From contig NZ_BMVP01000007.1 in NCBI RefSeq assembly GCF_014650775.1, forward strand, positions 248,001-312,000: a stretch of DNA of 64,000 nucleotides, in the 5' to 3' direction. Under the pieces are notes generated by a model. It made no database searches. It saw only the letters and a program-made list of their open reading frames with translations, and had not been told where the DNA came from. Shown here one piece after another: positions 52,578-62,210 of the stretch. Each line of letters opens with the position of its first letter. Positions within the stretch are counted from its first letter, which is position 1. A program made the position numbers and the translations under genes. This DNA comes from Streptomyces cirratus. GTDB lineage: Bacteria; Actinomycetota; Actinomycetes; Streptomycetales; Streptomycetaceae.

Positions 52578-53429
52578 GTGGCCGCACGTAAGGACATTGA
52601 TGGCTCGGCGAGCGTCCCGGCCTTCTACGGCAAGGAGTTGCGCTGGCGGAGGGAGGCGGCAGGCCTCACGCTTCAGCAGGCCGTGGAGAACAGCTTCTAC
52701 GGGGCCACCTACCTGAGCGAGATCGAGCGGGCCCAGCGGCGGATGCCGGAGGATCTCGCCCGGCATGTCGACCAGGTGCTGAGGACCGACGGGTTCTTCT
52801 CGCGGCGCTGCGAGGACGTCCGTAAGGCCAAGCGGGGGGCGCACGCCGAGTACTTCGCCCCGGTCGCGGAGGCGATGGCGCGGGCGCGGACCATCGAGGA
52901 GTGGAGCAACGCGCTCATCCCTGGTCTGCTCCAGACGGAGCCGTACGCACGGGCTGTCATCCACTCCACCCATCCGTTGGACCTTCCGGAGGAGGTGGAT
53001 GCGAAGGTCCGGGCTCGTATGCAGCGGGCCGCTCTGTTCGAGGACCCGAAGAGGCCGGAGTACTGGACGATCCTGCATGAGTGCCTGGTGCGCCAGCCGC
53101 TGTTGCCGCCGGGCGAGATGGCCGATCAGCTCGACCACATCGCCGCCCTGGCGCGGCGCCGCCGGATCGTTCCACAGCTCTTGTTGTGGAGTTCTGCGAT
53201 CCAGCCGTTCCTGGGGCTCCCGCTCATGTTCATGGAATTCGAGGACGAGCCGCCGCTCGCGTACACGGAGGGCCCGTATCACGGCCAGGTCGTGGACGAT
53301 CCGGCCCTCGTTAAGCGGTATCGCACGTCATACGATCGCCTCAGGGCCGCCGCGCTGTCGCCGGAGGACTCTCTCGCCGTGATCGAGCAAGCTGCTGAGG
53401 AGTACAGAAATGGCAAGCAACGGGACTGA
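52578..53429 (+). CDS. XRE-family regulator with DUF5753 domain (WhiJ-like)
   Basis: 283-aa DNA-binding protein. The helix-turn-helix is at about 15-70 (RWRREAAGLTLQQAVENSF, ATYLSEIERAQRRMPEDLA). The DUF5753 domain follows (EEWSNALIPGLLQTEPYARAV), with the usual ending ...SPEDSLAVIEQAAEEYRNG. Start assigned to GTG 52578 (AAAGG upstream); nearby ATG/GTG choices change only the first few residues. It overlaps the DUF397 gene by 20 nt. Such pairs regulate development or antibiotic production in Streptomyces. Confidence 0.87.
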   Translation: MAARKDIDGSASVPAFYGKELRWRREAAGLTLQQAVENSFYGATYLSEIERAQRRMPEDLARHVDQVLRTDGFFSRRCEDVRKAKRGAHAEYFAPVAEAMARARTIEEWSNALIPGLLQTEPYARAVIHSTHPLDLPEEVDAKVRARMQRAALFEDPKRPEYWTILHECLVRQPLLPPGEMADQLDHIAALARRRRIVPQLLLWSSAIQPFLGLPLMFMEFEDEPPLAYTEGPYHGQVVDDPALVKRYRTSYDRLRAAALSPEDSLAVIEQAAEEYRNGKQRD

Positions 53430-53640
53430 GTTCGGTGCCGTGATCTGGCGCAAGAGCAGCTACAGCAATGGCGACGGCGGTAACTGCGTCGAGGTGGCCG
53501 ACGGGCTGGACGGGATCGTGCCCGTCCGGGACTCCAAGCGGCCGGGCGGGCCCGCCGTGATCGTCACGGCGGCGGCGTGGACCCCCTTCGTTGCGGCCCT
53601 GAAGGGCGGTCCCGGCCCCGGCGGCCCGCGGCCTCGGTAG
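53410..53640 (+). CDS. DUF397 protein, partner of the XRE regulator
   Basis: 76-aa small protein with the DUF397 signature VIWRKSSYSNGDGGNCVEVA and VPVRDSKRPGGPAVIV near the middle. The start overlaps the regulator's end by 20 nt, so translation is coupled. In WhiJ-type systems the DUF397 protein is thought to antagonise or release the XRE partner. Similar pairs elsewhere in Streptomyces genomes make cross-talk possible. Confidence 0.87.
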   Translation: MASNGTEFGAVIWRKSSYSNGDGGNCVEVADGLDGIVPVRDSKRPGGPAVIVTAAAWTPFVAALKGGPGPGGPRPR

Positions 53641-53650
53641 GCTTCGGCGC

Positions 53651-54109
53651 ATGTACGGCTACGACCAGAACCCGGGTGCCCAGCAGGGCTACGCGCAGCA
53701 GCCCCCGCAGGGGTACGCGCAACAGGCGCCGCCGTTGTACCCCGAGCCGTCTCCGCCCTCCCTCGCGGACGCCGTACGGGCCTTCACGACCGGCCAGCTC
53801 GCCGCCGAGGACTTCCAGCAGATCTTCGCCACCTCGAAGGTCTACTGCCCGCGCGGCGAGACCCCCGGCTTCCTGGCGCTGCACAACACGCAGCAGCCGG
53901 TCATCCCGATGTTCACCACGCTCAAGGAGCTCCGCCGGTACGCCGGCAAGGAGTCCAAGTACTTCGTGATCACCGGCGCCGAGGTCATCGACCTGCTCCC
54001 GACCGGGTACGGCTTCGTCCTCGACATGGAGGGCGACCACCGGATGGTGTTCGACGCGAAGGCGGTCGAGCAGATGGTCGACTACGCGATGCGCCGCATG
54101 TATGGCTAG
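53651..54109 (+). CDS. SseB-family protein
   Basis: 152-aa protein. An N-terminal Tyr/Gln/Pro-rich tail (QQGYAQQPPQGYAQQAPP, about 10-30) precedes an SseB-like domain (VYCPRGETPGFLALHNTQ, VIPMFTTLKELRRYAG, ADVIDLLPTGYGFVLD-like end). Bacterial SseB proteins were named from a type III effector chaperone, but Streptomyces versions have no known function. ATG 53651, ten bases after the DUF397 stop, so possibly read with the WhiJ-like pair. Confidence 0.78.
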   Translation: MYGYDQNPGAQQGYAQQPPQGYAQQAPPLYPEPSPPSLADAVRAFTTGQLAAEDFQQIFATSKVYCPRGETPGFLALHNTQQPVIPMFTTLKELRRYAGKESKYFVITGAEVIDLLPTGYGFVLDMEGDHRMVFDAKAVEQMVDYAMRRMYG

Positions 54110-54181
54110 ACGCCATTGCTGCGCAGATGGCTAGACGCCGCTACCGCGTAGACGGCCGGCCACCGGAGCCCCGCGCACACG

Positions 54182-54216
54182 AGCCCGCCCCGCCGAATCC
54201 TCGGCGGCGGCGGGCT
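54182..54216. terminator. terminator after the SseB gene
   Basis: Near-perfect stem AGCCCGCCCCGCCGA / TCGGCGGCGGCGGGCT (one bulged base) with an ATCC loop. Confidence 0.65.
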
Positions 54217-54285
54217 TCGTCGTGTCTTGGGACGGGGCGGGAATGCGGACGAGGGGGGCGCTGTTCAGTCGGGTGTGGCAGAAAG

Positions 54286-54308
54286 TTCGACTTTCAACTA
54301 AAGTCGAA
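54286..54308. promoter_or_regulatory. operator-like inverted repeat before the pirin pseudogene
   Basis: TTCGACTTT / AAAGTCGAA, perfect 9-bp arms with a CAACT spacer, ending 20 nt before the ATG. AT-rich, so probably a real operator or -10 region element. Binder unknown; MarR-type is one option. Confidence 0.65.
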
Positions 54309-54327
54309 GCAGAAGGAGGTTCCGACC

Positions 54328-55126
54328 ATGCCTGCAGTGACTGTGGAGAACCCGTTGACGCTCCCCCGCGTCGCGGAACCGGCCCAGGAGACCGCCGCCC
54401 GCAAGGTGCTGGCCGTCACGACCGCCCCCGGTGTACCTGATCGACGGAACCTTCGTCCACCAGGACAGCAACGGCGGCGGCGGCGTCATCAACGGTGGCG
54501 ACACCCAGTGGATGACCGCCGGCTCCGGGCTCCTGCACATCGAGGCCCCGCCGGAGTCGCTCGTCGTCAGCGGCGGACTCTTCCACGGCCTCCAGCTGTG
54601 GGTGAACCTCCCCGCCTCCGACAAGATGATGCCCCCGCGCTACCAGGACATCGGTGGCGGTCAGGTGCAGCTGCTGACCACCCCGGACGGCGGCTCGCTG
54701 CTCCGCGTGATCGCCGGTGAGCTCGACGGGCACCAGGGCCCGGGCATCACCCACACCCCGATCACGATGATCCACGCGACCGTCACCCCGGGCGCGCAGA
54801 TCACCCTCCCGTGGCGCGCGGACTTCAACGCCCTCGCCTACGTCATGGCCGGGCGCGGTTCGGTCGGCGAGGACCGGCGGCCCGTCCAGACCGGGCAGAC
54901 GGCCGTGTTCGGCGAAGGCGGCTCGCTCACCGTGCGGGCCGACGCCTCGCAGGACTCCAACGCCCCGGCGCTGGAGATCGTCCTGCTCGGCGGCCGTCCC
55001 ATCCGGGAACCGATGGCGCACTACGGACCGTTCGTCATGAACAGCAAGCACGAACTCCAGCAGGCCTTCGACGACTTCCAGGCCGGCCGGCTGGGGACCG
55101 TACCCACCACCGAGCGCACGCGCTGA
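54328..55126 (+). pseudogene. pirin-family gene with internal deletion and frameshift
   Basis: Pirin is a cupin iron-binding redox regulator. The first 34 residues (AVTVENPLTLPRV ... KVLAVTTAP) are in one frame to 54429. From 54431 the rest continues one frame over, at (V)YLIDGTFVHQDSNGGGGV, up to the normal end (GPFVMNSKHELQQAFDDF). Homologs carry about 50-55 residues between these points, including the metal-binding HPHRGFET motif; here they are gone. A deletion across the first cupin domain explains both the gap and the shift. The Shine-Dalgarno AGAAGGAGGT (54311-54320) and upstream dyad are intact. It may be a recent loss, or an assembly error. Confidence 0.8.
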
Positions 55127-55133
55127 CGTGGGA

Positions 55134-55172
55134 GCGCGGGCAGGTCACCGTCACGCGGGGGCCTGCCCGCGC
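55134..55172. terminator. hairpin at the convergent pirin / AI-2E gene ends
   Basis: 11-bp stem GCGCGGGCAGG / CCTGCCCGCGC with a 17-nt loop; the right arm is inside the C-terminal codons of the minus-strand gene. Confidence 0.6.
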
Positions 55173-56215
55173 GCCGCGTAGCGGGTGCGCAGCTCCGACA
55201 GCACCGCGGACGCGGCGGCTGTCAGCGGTACGGCGAGCAGCATGCCGAGGACCCCGGCGACGCTCGCCCCCGCCGTGATGGCCAGCAATACCGCCGCCGG
55301 GTGCATCTGCACCATGCGGCTCTGGATCAGCGGCTGGAGGACGTGGCCCTCCACCACCTGGACCACGAGCACCACTCCCAGCACCCACAGCCCGATCACC
55401 CAGCCCCGGTCGGCGAGGGCGACGAGCACGGCGAGCGCCCCGGAGAGCAACGCGCCGAGGTAAGGGATGTAGGCGCCGAGGAACACCAGCGCCCCGAGCC
55501 CGACCGCCCCGGGCACCCGCAGCACCAGCAGCCCGGCGGTGATGCACACGGCGTCGATCAGCGCGATGAACGTGGTCCCGCGCATGAACCCCTCGACGGC
55601 CTTGAAGGCGAGCCGGGCCACCGCCTCCACGGTGTCACCGGTGGCGTCGGGCACCAGGGAGCGCAGCGCGCCCGCGGCCCGGTCGGAGTCGCGCAGGAAG
55701 AAGAAGATCAGCAGGAGCGCGAGCACGCCGGTCGCGATCATCTCGCCGACCACACTGAGGCCGGTGACGACGCCGGAGGCTGCCGTCCCGCCGAACTTGG
55801 CCAGCAACTCCTTGGCGTTCTTGGCGAGGTCCTCCAAGGAGGTCCCCGCGGCGCCGAAGTGCTCGCTCAGGCCCTCTCCCGCGCGGCGCAGCGAGGCGGT
55901 GATCTCGTCGCCGGTGTCGATGAGCGCCGTGACGATGACGTAGCCCGCGCCGCCCACGACGGCGACGACGGCCAGGCAGGTCAGCGCGGCGGCCAGGGAC
56001 CGGCCCACCCCCACCCTGATCAGCCGCCGGTGCAGCGGCCCGAGCAGGGCGGTGCCGAGCAGAGCGAGCAGTACGGGCGTGACGGCGGTCTTGAAGACCA
56101 CGCACAGCCACACGCCGACGGCGATCACTCCGGCGACCAGCAGCACGACCACGCACCAGGCGGCGAGGCGCTGCACGGGCCCGGGCAGAAGGGGAGTCAC
56201 CACGGCTGCATCCAA
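55151..56215 (-). CDS. AI-2E family transporter
   Basis: 354-aa membrane protein of the AI-2 exporter/UPF0118 family. About seven to eight hydrophobic segments are visible: LAAWCVVVLLVAGVIAVGVW, TPVLLALLGTALLGPLH, AALTCLAVVAVVGGAGYVIV, GVLALLLIFFFLRDSD, and the C-terminal block VGLGALVFLGAYIPYLGALL and VVQVVEGHVLQPLIQSRMVQ, which is the family's most conserved part. Transport of autoinducer-2 is proved only in E. coli TqsA; here a Na+/H+ or small-molecule export role is equally likely. ATG 56215. Just 36 nt after the phosphatase gene, so probably co-transcribed. Confidence 0.83.
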   Translation of the reverse strand: MDAAVVTPLLPGPVQRLAAWCVVVLLVAGVIAVGVWLCVVFKTAVTPVLLALLGTALLGPLHRRLIRVGVGRSLAAALTCLAVVAVVGGAGYVIVTALIDTGDEITASLRRAGEGLSEHFGAAGTSLEDLAKNAKELLAKFGGTAASGVVTGLSVVGEMIATGVLALLLIFFFLRDSDRAAGALRSLVPDATGDTVEAVARLAFKAVEGFMRGTTFIALIDAVCITAGLLVLRVPGAVGLGALVFLGAYIPYLGALLSGALAVLVALADRGWVIGLWVLGVVLVVQVVEGHVLQPLIQSRMVQMHPAAVLLAITAGASVAGVLGMLLAVPLTAAASAVLSELRTRYAARGQAPA

Positions 56216-56251
56216 CCACGCGCACCCGCCGCTTTCGGGACATCCCGGGCG

Positions 56252-58555
56252 TCAGGAGTCGGAGTCTTCGGCCTTCGCCTGCTCGTGCAGCTCGAACCAG
56301 ATCGACTTGCCCTCGCCGCGGGGGTCGACGCCCCACGCGTCGGCCAGCATCTCCATCAGCAGCACCCCGCGGCCGCTGGACGCCATCTCGCCCGGGTGCC
56401 GTTTGTGCGGGAGCTCGTCGCTGGAGTCCGCGACCTCCACGCGCAGCCGCCGCGAACCCAGCTCGCCCACGGCCTCCGCGACCAGCAGCGCGTCGCCGTC
56501 GGTGTGCGTCAGTACGTTGGTCACCATCTCGGAGACCATCAGCTCCGCCGAGTCGACCTGGTCGGGGTCCGCCCAGTCGTGCAGCAGCTCGCGGATCTGC
56601 CGCCGCGCCCCCGAGATCCGCTCCGGCTCGGCCTGGGCCACGGTCAGCATGGTGCGCCGGGCCGGGCGGGTGCGGGGGGAGGCCGAGGTGCCGCAGCCGC
56701 AGCCCGCGCCCTCGCGGCACAGCAGGACCACGGCTATGTCGTCCTCGCGCCGGTCGGCCAGCGGGCCGGTGGTGTGGTGCGAGGACGGGCCGTGGACTGC
56801 CTGGACCAGCAGGTCGGCGAGCTTTTCGAGGTGTCCGGCGTCAGGTTCCCCGGCCTCCGGCCGGCCGGCGTCCGGGTCCTCGCCTTCGAGGACGGCCCGC
56901 AGCCGCGCCCAGCCCGTGTCCAGGTCGTGGCCGCCGGTCTCGATGAGCCCGTCGGTGCACAGCATCAGCGTCTCGCCCGGTTCGAGGGTGAAGCGGGTGG
57001 TGGGGTAGTCGGTGTCGGGAACGATCCCGAGCGGGAGTCCGCCAGCCGTCGGCCGCATCAGGACCGTGCCGTCGGTCATCCGGACCACCGGGTCGGGGTG
57101 GCCGGCGCGGGCCACCTCCAGCAGGCCGGTCTGCGGGTCGCACTCCATGTAGAGGCAGGTGGCGAAGCGCGGGCTGGTGTAGTCCGGGTCGGGCCCGGCG
57201 CCGGCGTACCCGTCGGCGTACCGGCCGTCGTGTCCGCCGCCGCCGTACGGGCCGCCGTAGCCGCCGTCGTACGCACCGTCGTACGTGCCGTCGTAGCCGT
57301 CGGCGTACCCGCGCGGGCCGTCCTTCTCCTGCGAGGAGCACAGTCCGGCGAGGAAGCGGGAGGCCCGCGAGAGCACCGCGTCCGGGCGGTGGCCCTCGGA
57401 GGCGTAGGCGCGGACCGCGATGCGCAGTTGTCCCATCAGGCCCGCCGCGCGCACGTCGTGGCCCTGGACGTCGCCGATGACCAGCGCGAAGCGGCCGGAG
57501 GGCAGCGGGATCATGTCGTACCAGTCGCCGCCAACCTGGAGCCCGCCGCCGGTCGGGACGTACCGGGCGGCGATCCGCATGCCGGGGATCTCGGGGCCCA
57601 GCTGCGGCATCATCGAGCGCTGGAGGCCGGTGGTGAGTTCCCGCTCGGACTCCGTCACCCCGGCCCGCTGGAGGGCCTGGGCCAGCATCCGCGCCACCGT
57701 GGTCAGCACGGACCGCTCGTCCGGCGAGAAGGACACCGGGTGCTTGAAGGCCGCCATCCACGCCCCCATGGTCCGCCCGGCCACGATCAGCGGGACGAAG
57801 GCCCACGAGGACCGGCCGAAGGGCTCGGCCAGCGGCCAGGTGACCGGAAAACGCCGCTTGTACTCCTCGGAGGTCGGCAGGTAGACCGCCCGGCCCGTGC
57901 GGACCACCTCCGCCGCGGGGTAGGCCGTGTCCAGCCGCATCTCCGTGAACGGGGACTCGTCCCCGGGGCCGTGCCCGTGGTGGCCGATGACCGACAGCCG
58001 GTCGCCGTCCACGCCGAAGACGGCCAGCCCGTCCGGGCTGAACCCGGGCATCGACAGGGAGGCGGCGACCCGCAGCACCTCCGCCGTCGACCGGGCCTCG
58101 GCCAGCGCCCGGCCCGCGTCCAGCAAGAACGCCTCCCGGGAACGCCGCCAGTCACCGGTGATCGGCGTGTGCGCGGCCGTCGTGCCGGGCTGCGGCTCGG
58201 CGATCTCCTGGACCGTGCCGATCAGCTCGTAGTCGATCCGGCCGTGCGCGGTGGCCGCCGGTACCGGCTTGGAGCGGCTGCGTACGGTGCGCAGCACGCG
58301 CCCGTCCGCGTCGACGATCCGCAGCCGGGCCTCGGCGAGGGTGCCCTCGGCGACCGCCAGGTCCACGATGGCCTTGATCTCGTTCCAGTCCACCGGGTGG
58401 AACCGCGACCGCACGGCCACCTCGGGCAGGACGACGGGCTCGGCGGGCAGCCCGAGCAGCCGGGCGGCCTCGCTGTCGAGAGTGACCATCCCGGAGGCGT
58501 TGTCCCATCGCCACAGGCCGGTCGCGATCGCGGCCAGGACGTCCTCGGTGCGCAC
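56252..58555 (-). CDS. PAS-GAF-SpoIIE phosphatase-HATPase signalling protein
   Basis: 767-aa multi-domain regulator. PAS domain (about 1-115, GLWRWDNASGMVTLDSEAAR), GAF domain (about 140-295), PP2C/SpoIIE phosphatase (about 320-600) with metal Asp in GGDWYDMIPL, IGDVQGHD, LCTDGLIET and REDDIAVVLL, and a C-terminal GHKL ATPase (ELMVSEMVTNVLTHTDGDAL, SSGRGVLLMEMLADAWG). Together they suit a module that both dephosphorylates an anti-anti-sigma and acts as an anti-sigma kinase. A Tyr/Gly/Asp-rich repeat (GYDGTYDGAYDGGYGG...) is inserted in the phosphatase domain at about 415-455. Start GTG 58555. Divergent from aspS. Confidence 0.87.
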   Translation of the reverse strand: MRTEDVLAAIATGLWRWDNASGMVTLDSEAARLLGLPAEPVVLPEVAVRSRFHPVDWNEIKAIVDLAVAEGTLAEARLRIVDADGRVLRTVRSRSKPVPAATAHGRIDYELIGTVQEIAEPQPGTTAAHTPITGDWRRSREAFLLDAGRALAEARSTAEVLRVAASLSMPGFSPDGLAVFGVDGDRLSVIGHHGHGPGDESPFTEMRLDTAYPAAEVVRTGRAVYLPTSEEYKRRFPVTWPLAEPFGRSSWAFVPLIVAGRTMGAWMAAFKHPVSFSPDERSVLTTVARMLAQALQRAGVTESERELTTGLQRSMMPQLGPEIPGMRIAARYVPTGGGLQVGGDWYDMIPLPSGRFALVIGDVQGHDVRAAGLMGQLRIAVRAYASEGHRPDAVLSRASRFLAGLCSSQEKDGPRGYADGYDGTYDGAYDGGYGGPYGGGGHDGRYADGYAGAGPDPDYTSPRFATCLYMECDPQTGLLEVARAGHPDPVVRMTDGTVLMRPTAGGLPLGIVPDTDYPTTRFTLEPGETLMLCTDGLIETGGHDLDTGWARLRAVLEGEDPDAGRPEAGEPDAGHLEKLADLLVQAVHGPSSHHTTGPLADRREDDIAVVLLCREGAGCGCGTSASPRTRPARRTMLTVAQAEPERISGARRQIRELLHDWADPDQVDSAELMVSEMVTNVLTHTDGDALLVAEAVGELGSRRLRVEVADSSDELPHKRHPGEMASSGRGVLLMEMLADAWGVDPRGEGKSIWFELHEQAKAEDSDS

Positions 58556-58713
58556 CTGGTCATCTTTACAGGTGACCTGCCCGGGCTGCCTGTTCAGGGC
58601 CTTCCCGCCGCCCGTACCCGGCCCCGCCCGGCCGCGCCAGCGCGGTACCCGTCCCGGACGGTAACCTTGTGAGGGTTGAATCCACCCTGGTATCGCGAAG
58701 AACTGGATGACTG

Positions 58714-60519
58714 ATGCATCGGTACAGGTCCCACACGTGCGGCGAGCTTCGTGCCTCCGACGTCAACGCTGACGTCCGGCTGAGCGGCTGGGTGCACAAC
58801 CGTCGAGACCTGGGCGGCATCCTCTTCATCGATCTGCGCGATCACTACGGCATCACGCAGCTCGTCGCCCGTCCCGGCACCGCCGCGAACGAGGCGCTGA
58901 GCAGCGTCAGCAAGGAGACCGTCGTCCGGATCGACGGCAAGGTCGTCTCCCGCGGCGCGGACAACGTCAACCCGGAGCTGCCCACCGGCGAGATCGAGAT
59001 CGAGGTCTCCGAGGTCGAGGTGCTCGGCGCGGCCGGCCCGCTGCCCTTCACCATCAACACCGACGACGGTGTGAACGAGGAGCGGCGCCTGGAGTACCGC
59101 TTCCTCGACCTGCGCCGCGAGCGCATGCACCGCAACATCATGCTGCGCTCGGCCGTCATCGCCTCCATCCGCTCCAAGATGGTGGCCCTCGGCTTCAACG
59201 AGATGGCGACCCCGATCCTCACCGCCACCTCCCCCGAGGGCGCGCGTGACTTCGTCGTCCCCTCCCGCCTGAACCCGGGCAAGTTCTACGCCCTCCCGCA
59301 GGCGCCGCAGCAGTTCAAGCAGCTGCTGATGATCTCCGGCTTCGACCGCTACTTCCAGATCGCGCCCTGCTTCCGCGACGAGGACGCCCGCGCCGACCGT
59401 TCGCCGGGCGAGTTCTACCAGCTCGACGTCGAGATGTCCTTCGTGGAGCAGGAGGACGTCTTCCAGCCCATCGAGAAGCTGATGACCGAGCTCTTCACCG
59501 AGTTCGGCGGCGGCCGCCCGGTCACCTCGCCGTTCCCGCGGATCCCGTTCCGCGAGTCGATGCTCAAGTACGGCAACGACAAGCCCGACCTGCGCGCCAA
59601 GCTGGAGCTCGTCGACATCTCCGACGTCTTCGAGGGCTCGGAGTTCAAGGCGTTCGCCGGCAAGCACGTGCGTGCGCTGGCCGTCCCGGACACCGCCGGG
59701 CAGCCGCGCAAGTTCTTCGACGGCCTGGGCGAGTACGCGATCTCGCTGGGCGCCAAGGGCCTGGCCTGGGTGCGGGTGGGCGAGGACGGCGCCCTGACGG
59801 GTCCCATCGCCAAGTTCCTCACCGAGGAGAACGTCAAGGTCCTCACCGAGCGTCTCGGCCTGGCCGCCGGGCACGCCGTGTTCTTCGGCGCGGGCGAGTT
59901 CGACGAGGTCTCCAAGATCATGGGCCCGGTCCGGGTCGAGGCCGCCAAGCGCGCGGGCCAGTTCGAGGAGAACGTCTTCCGCTTCTGCTGGATCGTCGAC
60001 TTCCCGATGTACGAGAAGGACGAGGAGACCGGCAAGATCGACTTCTCGCACAACCCCTTCTCCATGCCGCAGGGCGGCATGAAGGACCTGGAGGAGAAGG
60101 ACCCGCTCGACATCCTGGCCTGGCAGTACGACATCGTCTGCAACGGCATCGAGCTGTCCTCCGGCGCCATCCGCAACCACGAGCCCGAGGTCATGCTCAA
60201 GGCCTTCGAGATCGCCGGTTACGACGCCGAGACCGTCGAGCGGGAGTTCGCCGGCATGCTGCGCGCGTTCCGCCTCGGCGCCCCGCCGCACGGTGGCATC
60301 GCCCCCGGCGTCGACCGCATCGTGATGCTGCTGGCCGACGAGCCGAACATCCGCGAGACGATCGCGTTCCCGCTGAACGGCAACGCGCAGGACCTGATGA
60401 TGGGCGCGCCGACGGTGCTGGAGGAGTCCCGCCTGCGCGAGCTGAACATCGCGCTGCGCAAGCCGGTGGAGACCAAGACCGGCGAGCCGGTCGAGAAGTC
60501 GGTCAAGCCGCACCAGTAG
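58714..60519 (+). CDS. aspS: aspartate-tRNA ligase
   Basis: 601-aa class II aminoacyl-tRNA synthetase. N-terminal OB-fold anticodon domain ([20 protein letters not shown]), class II motif 2 [19 protein letters not shown], a bacterial-type GAD insertion domain, and motif 3 [15 protein letters not shown]. Length matches bacterial AspRS (~590). It charges tRNA-Asp; the C-terminal form with no other Asn route suggests it may be non-discriminating, but that cannot be concluded here. ATG 58714. Divergent from the phosphatase, 158 bp away, with a strong terminator behind. Confidence 0.97.
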   Translation: MHRYRSHTCGELRASDVNADVRLSGWVHNRRDLGGILFIDLRDHYGITQLVARPGTAANEALSSVSKETVVRIDGKVVSRGADNVNPELPTGEIEIEVSEVEVLGAAGPLPFTINTDDGVNEERRLEYRFLDLRRERMHRNIMLRSAVIASIRSKMVALGFNEMATPILTATSPEGARDFVVPSRLNPGKFYALPQAPQQFKQLLMISGFDRYFQIAPCFRDEDARADRSPGEFYQLDVEMSFVEQEDVFQPIEKLMTELFTEFGGGRPVTSPFPRIPFRESMLKYGNDKPDLRAKLELVDISDVFEGSEFKAFAGKHVRALAVPDTAGQPRKFFDGLGEYAISLGAKGLAWVRVGEDGALTGPIAKFLTEENVKVLTERLGLAAGHAVFFGAGEFDEVSKIMGPVRVEAAKRAGQFEENVFRFCWIVDFPMYEKDEETGKIDFSHNPFSMPQGGMKDLEEKDPLDILAWQYDIVCNGIELSSGAIRNHEPEVMLKAFEIAGYDAETVEREFAGMLRAFRLGAPPHGGIAPGVDRIVMLLADEPNIRETIAFPLNGNAQDLMMGAPTVLEESRLRELNIALRKPVETKTGEPVEKSVKPHQ

Positions 60520-60546
60520 GCCGCGCGGCGGTAGCCACGGATGTGC

Positions 60547-60581
60547 CGAAGGGCCCGGGATCTTGGATCCCGGGCCCTTCG
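60547..60581. terminator. aspS terminator
   Basis: Perfect 16-bp stem CGAAGGGCCCGGGATC / GATCCCGGGCCCTTCG with a TTG loop, 27 nt after the stop. Confidence 0.92.
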
Positions 60582-60599
60582 CGTTGCGCGCGGGGTCGG

Positions 60600-62210
60600 T
60601 CAGGGGCGGTCGTCGAAGCCGTCGAGAACGCCCTTGAGGAGGGCCGCCGAGGTCAGCTCGGACGGGGCGGGCCCGGCGTGGAAGAAGCCGGCGTTCGGAG
60701 CGTCCAGCTTGCGCAGGAAGTCGAAGGCCTTGGAGTCGTGGTCGCCGAAGGCGACGAACTGCCAGTGGATATCGAGGCCGGCCGCGTCGGCGATGGCCTG
60801 CTTGGCGGGCTGACGGTTGTCGGGGGCCCCGTCGGTCTGGAACACCACGAGCGCGCGGTGGTCGCCGCCGTCCTTCTGGTACCGCTCGATGACCGCCTCG
60901 ACGGCCACGTGGTAGCTGGTGCGGCCCATGCGGCCCAGTTCGGCGTGGCGGGACTCGACCCAGGCGGCGTCGTGGGCGTCCAGGGTGAGGTCGGCGGTGC
61001 CGTCCACCTCCGTGGAGAAGAACACGGTGTGCACGGTCGCGTCCGCGTCGAGGTGCGCGGCGAGGGCGAGGGCGTGGTCGGCGAGGTACTGGGCGCTGCC
61101 GTCCTTGTAGAAGCCGCGCATGGAGCCGGAGCGGTCCAGGACGAGGTAGACCTTCGCGCGCGACCCGGTCCGGCCCTTGCCGCGCAGCACCTGGCCGGCT
61201 GCCTTGTAGGCGGCGGCCACCTCGGGCGCCTGCCGCTTCACGGCGGCGAGCGGTACGGCGGGGCCGTCCTCGGGAGCGGCGGCCTGCGGCTCCGCCTCGG
61301 GCTCCGGTGCGGTGTCGGCATCCGCCGCGGCGACCGGCTCGGGGGCCGCGACGGGCTCCGGCTCGGCCTCGGCCACAGGCTCCGTGGTCGCGACGGGCTC
61401 GGCCTCGGCCACAGGCTCCGGGGTCGCGACGGGCTCGGGCACGGCGACGGGCGCGGCCTCGGGGGTGGCTGCGGCGACGGGCTCGGGCGCGACCTCGGGC
61501 TCCGGCTCGGGGGCCGCGACGGGCTCGGGCACGGCTGCGGCCACCGGCTCCGCGGCTGCGACGGGCTCCGGCTCGGGCGCGGCCTCGGGGGTGGCTGCTG
61601 CGACGGGCTCCGGCTCCGGCTCGACGACGACGGCCGGTTCGGGGGTGGCTTCCGCCTCGGGCTCCGGTGCGGTGTCGGCTGCCACCACGGCGGCCGGCTC
61701 CGGGGCCGCGACGGGCTTCGCCTCGGGCTCGGGCGCGGCTGCGGCGACCGGCTCGGGCTCCGGCTCGGTGGCGGCGGCCGGTTCCGGTTGGGGGGTCGGG
61801 GTGGGTTCCGCTTCGGCGGCCGGTTCGGCGGCGCCGGGGGCTGCCTCCGGCTCCGCTTCCGCCAACGGCTCGGCCTTCGGCTCCGGCCGCCCCGGCTGCG
61901 GAACCGGCGCGGGCGAGCCGCCGGTCGGGCCTTCCGAGGTGGTCGCGGGCGACGGCCGACGCGCCTCCGGGACCGTCGGGTCCGTTGTCTGGGTCGGCGC
62001 CGTCAGCACGGTGCCCGGCTCCCGGTCGCGCGGCGCGGACTGCGGCGGGACCGTCGGGTTGTCGAAGGACGCCGCCACCAGGTCCGCCGCCACGTCCAGC
62101 GGCGTGCGTTCGGTCTGGCTCGGCACGGCCGCCGACGGGGCGTCCGACGAATCCGGAACGGGTTCGGCAGACCGTCCGAACACCTTGCGCAACAAGCTCC
62201 GAATACCCAT
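60600..62210 (-). CDS. vWA-domain protein with long Pro/Glu/Ala linker (TerF/CoxE-like)
   Basis: 536-aa cytosolic protein. It begins [16 protein letters not shown], followed by about 270 residues of Glu-Pro-Ala-Val repeats (PVAAPEPVA-type), then a von Willebrand A domain from about 320 to the end. The MIDAS motif is DRSGSM in [19 protein letters not shown], and [13 protein letters not shown] supplies the third site. The family is linked to tellurium/stress clusters (TerF), but no ter genes are nearby. The repeat tract spans roughly 61260-61900. ATG 62210 matches the typical MGIRSLLRK start. Confidence 0.82.
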   Translation of the reverse strand: MGIRSLLRKVFGRSAEPVPDSSDAPSAAVPSQTERTPLDVAADLVAASFDNPTVPPQSAPRDREPGTVLTAPTQTTDPTVPEARRPSPATTSEGPTGGSPAPVPQPGRPEPKAEPLAEAEPEAAPGAAEPAAEAEPTPTPQPEPAAATEPEPEPVAAAAPEPEAKPVAAPEPAAVVAADTAPEPEAEATPEPAVVVEPEPEPVAAATPEAAPEPEPVAAAEPVAAAVPEPVAAPEPEPEVAPEPVAAATPEAAPVAVPEPVATPEPVAEAEPVATTEPVAEAEPEPVAAPEPVAAADADTAPEPEAEPQAAAPEDGPAVPLAAVKRQAPEVAAAYKAAGQVLRGKGRTGSRAKVYLVLDRSGSMRGFYKDGSAQYLADHALALAAHLDADATVHTVFFSTEVDGTADLTLDAHDAAWVESRHAELGRMGRTSYHVAVEAVIERYQKDGGDHRALVVFQTDGAPDNRQPAKQAIADAAGLDIHWQFVAFGDHDSKAFDFLRKLDAPNAGFFHAGPAPSELTSAALLKGVLDGFDDRP

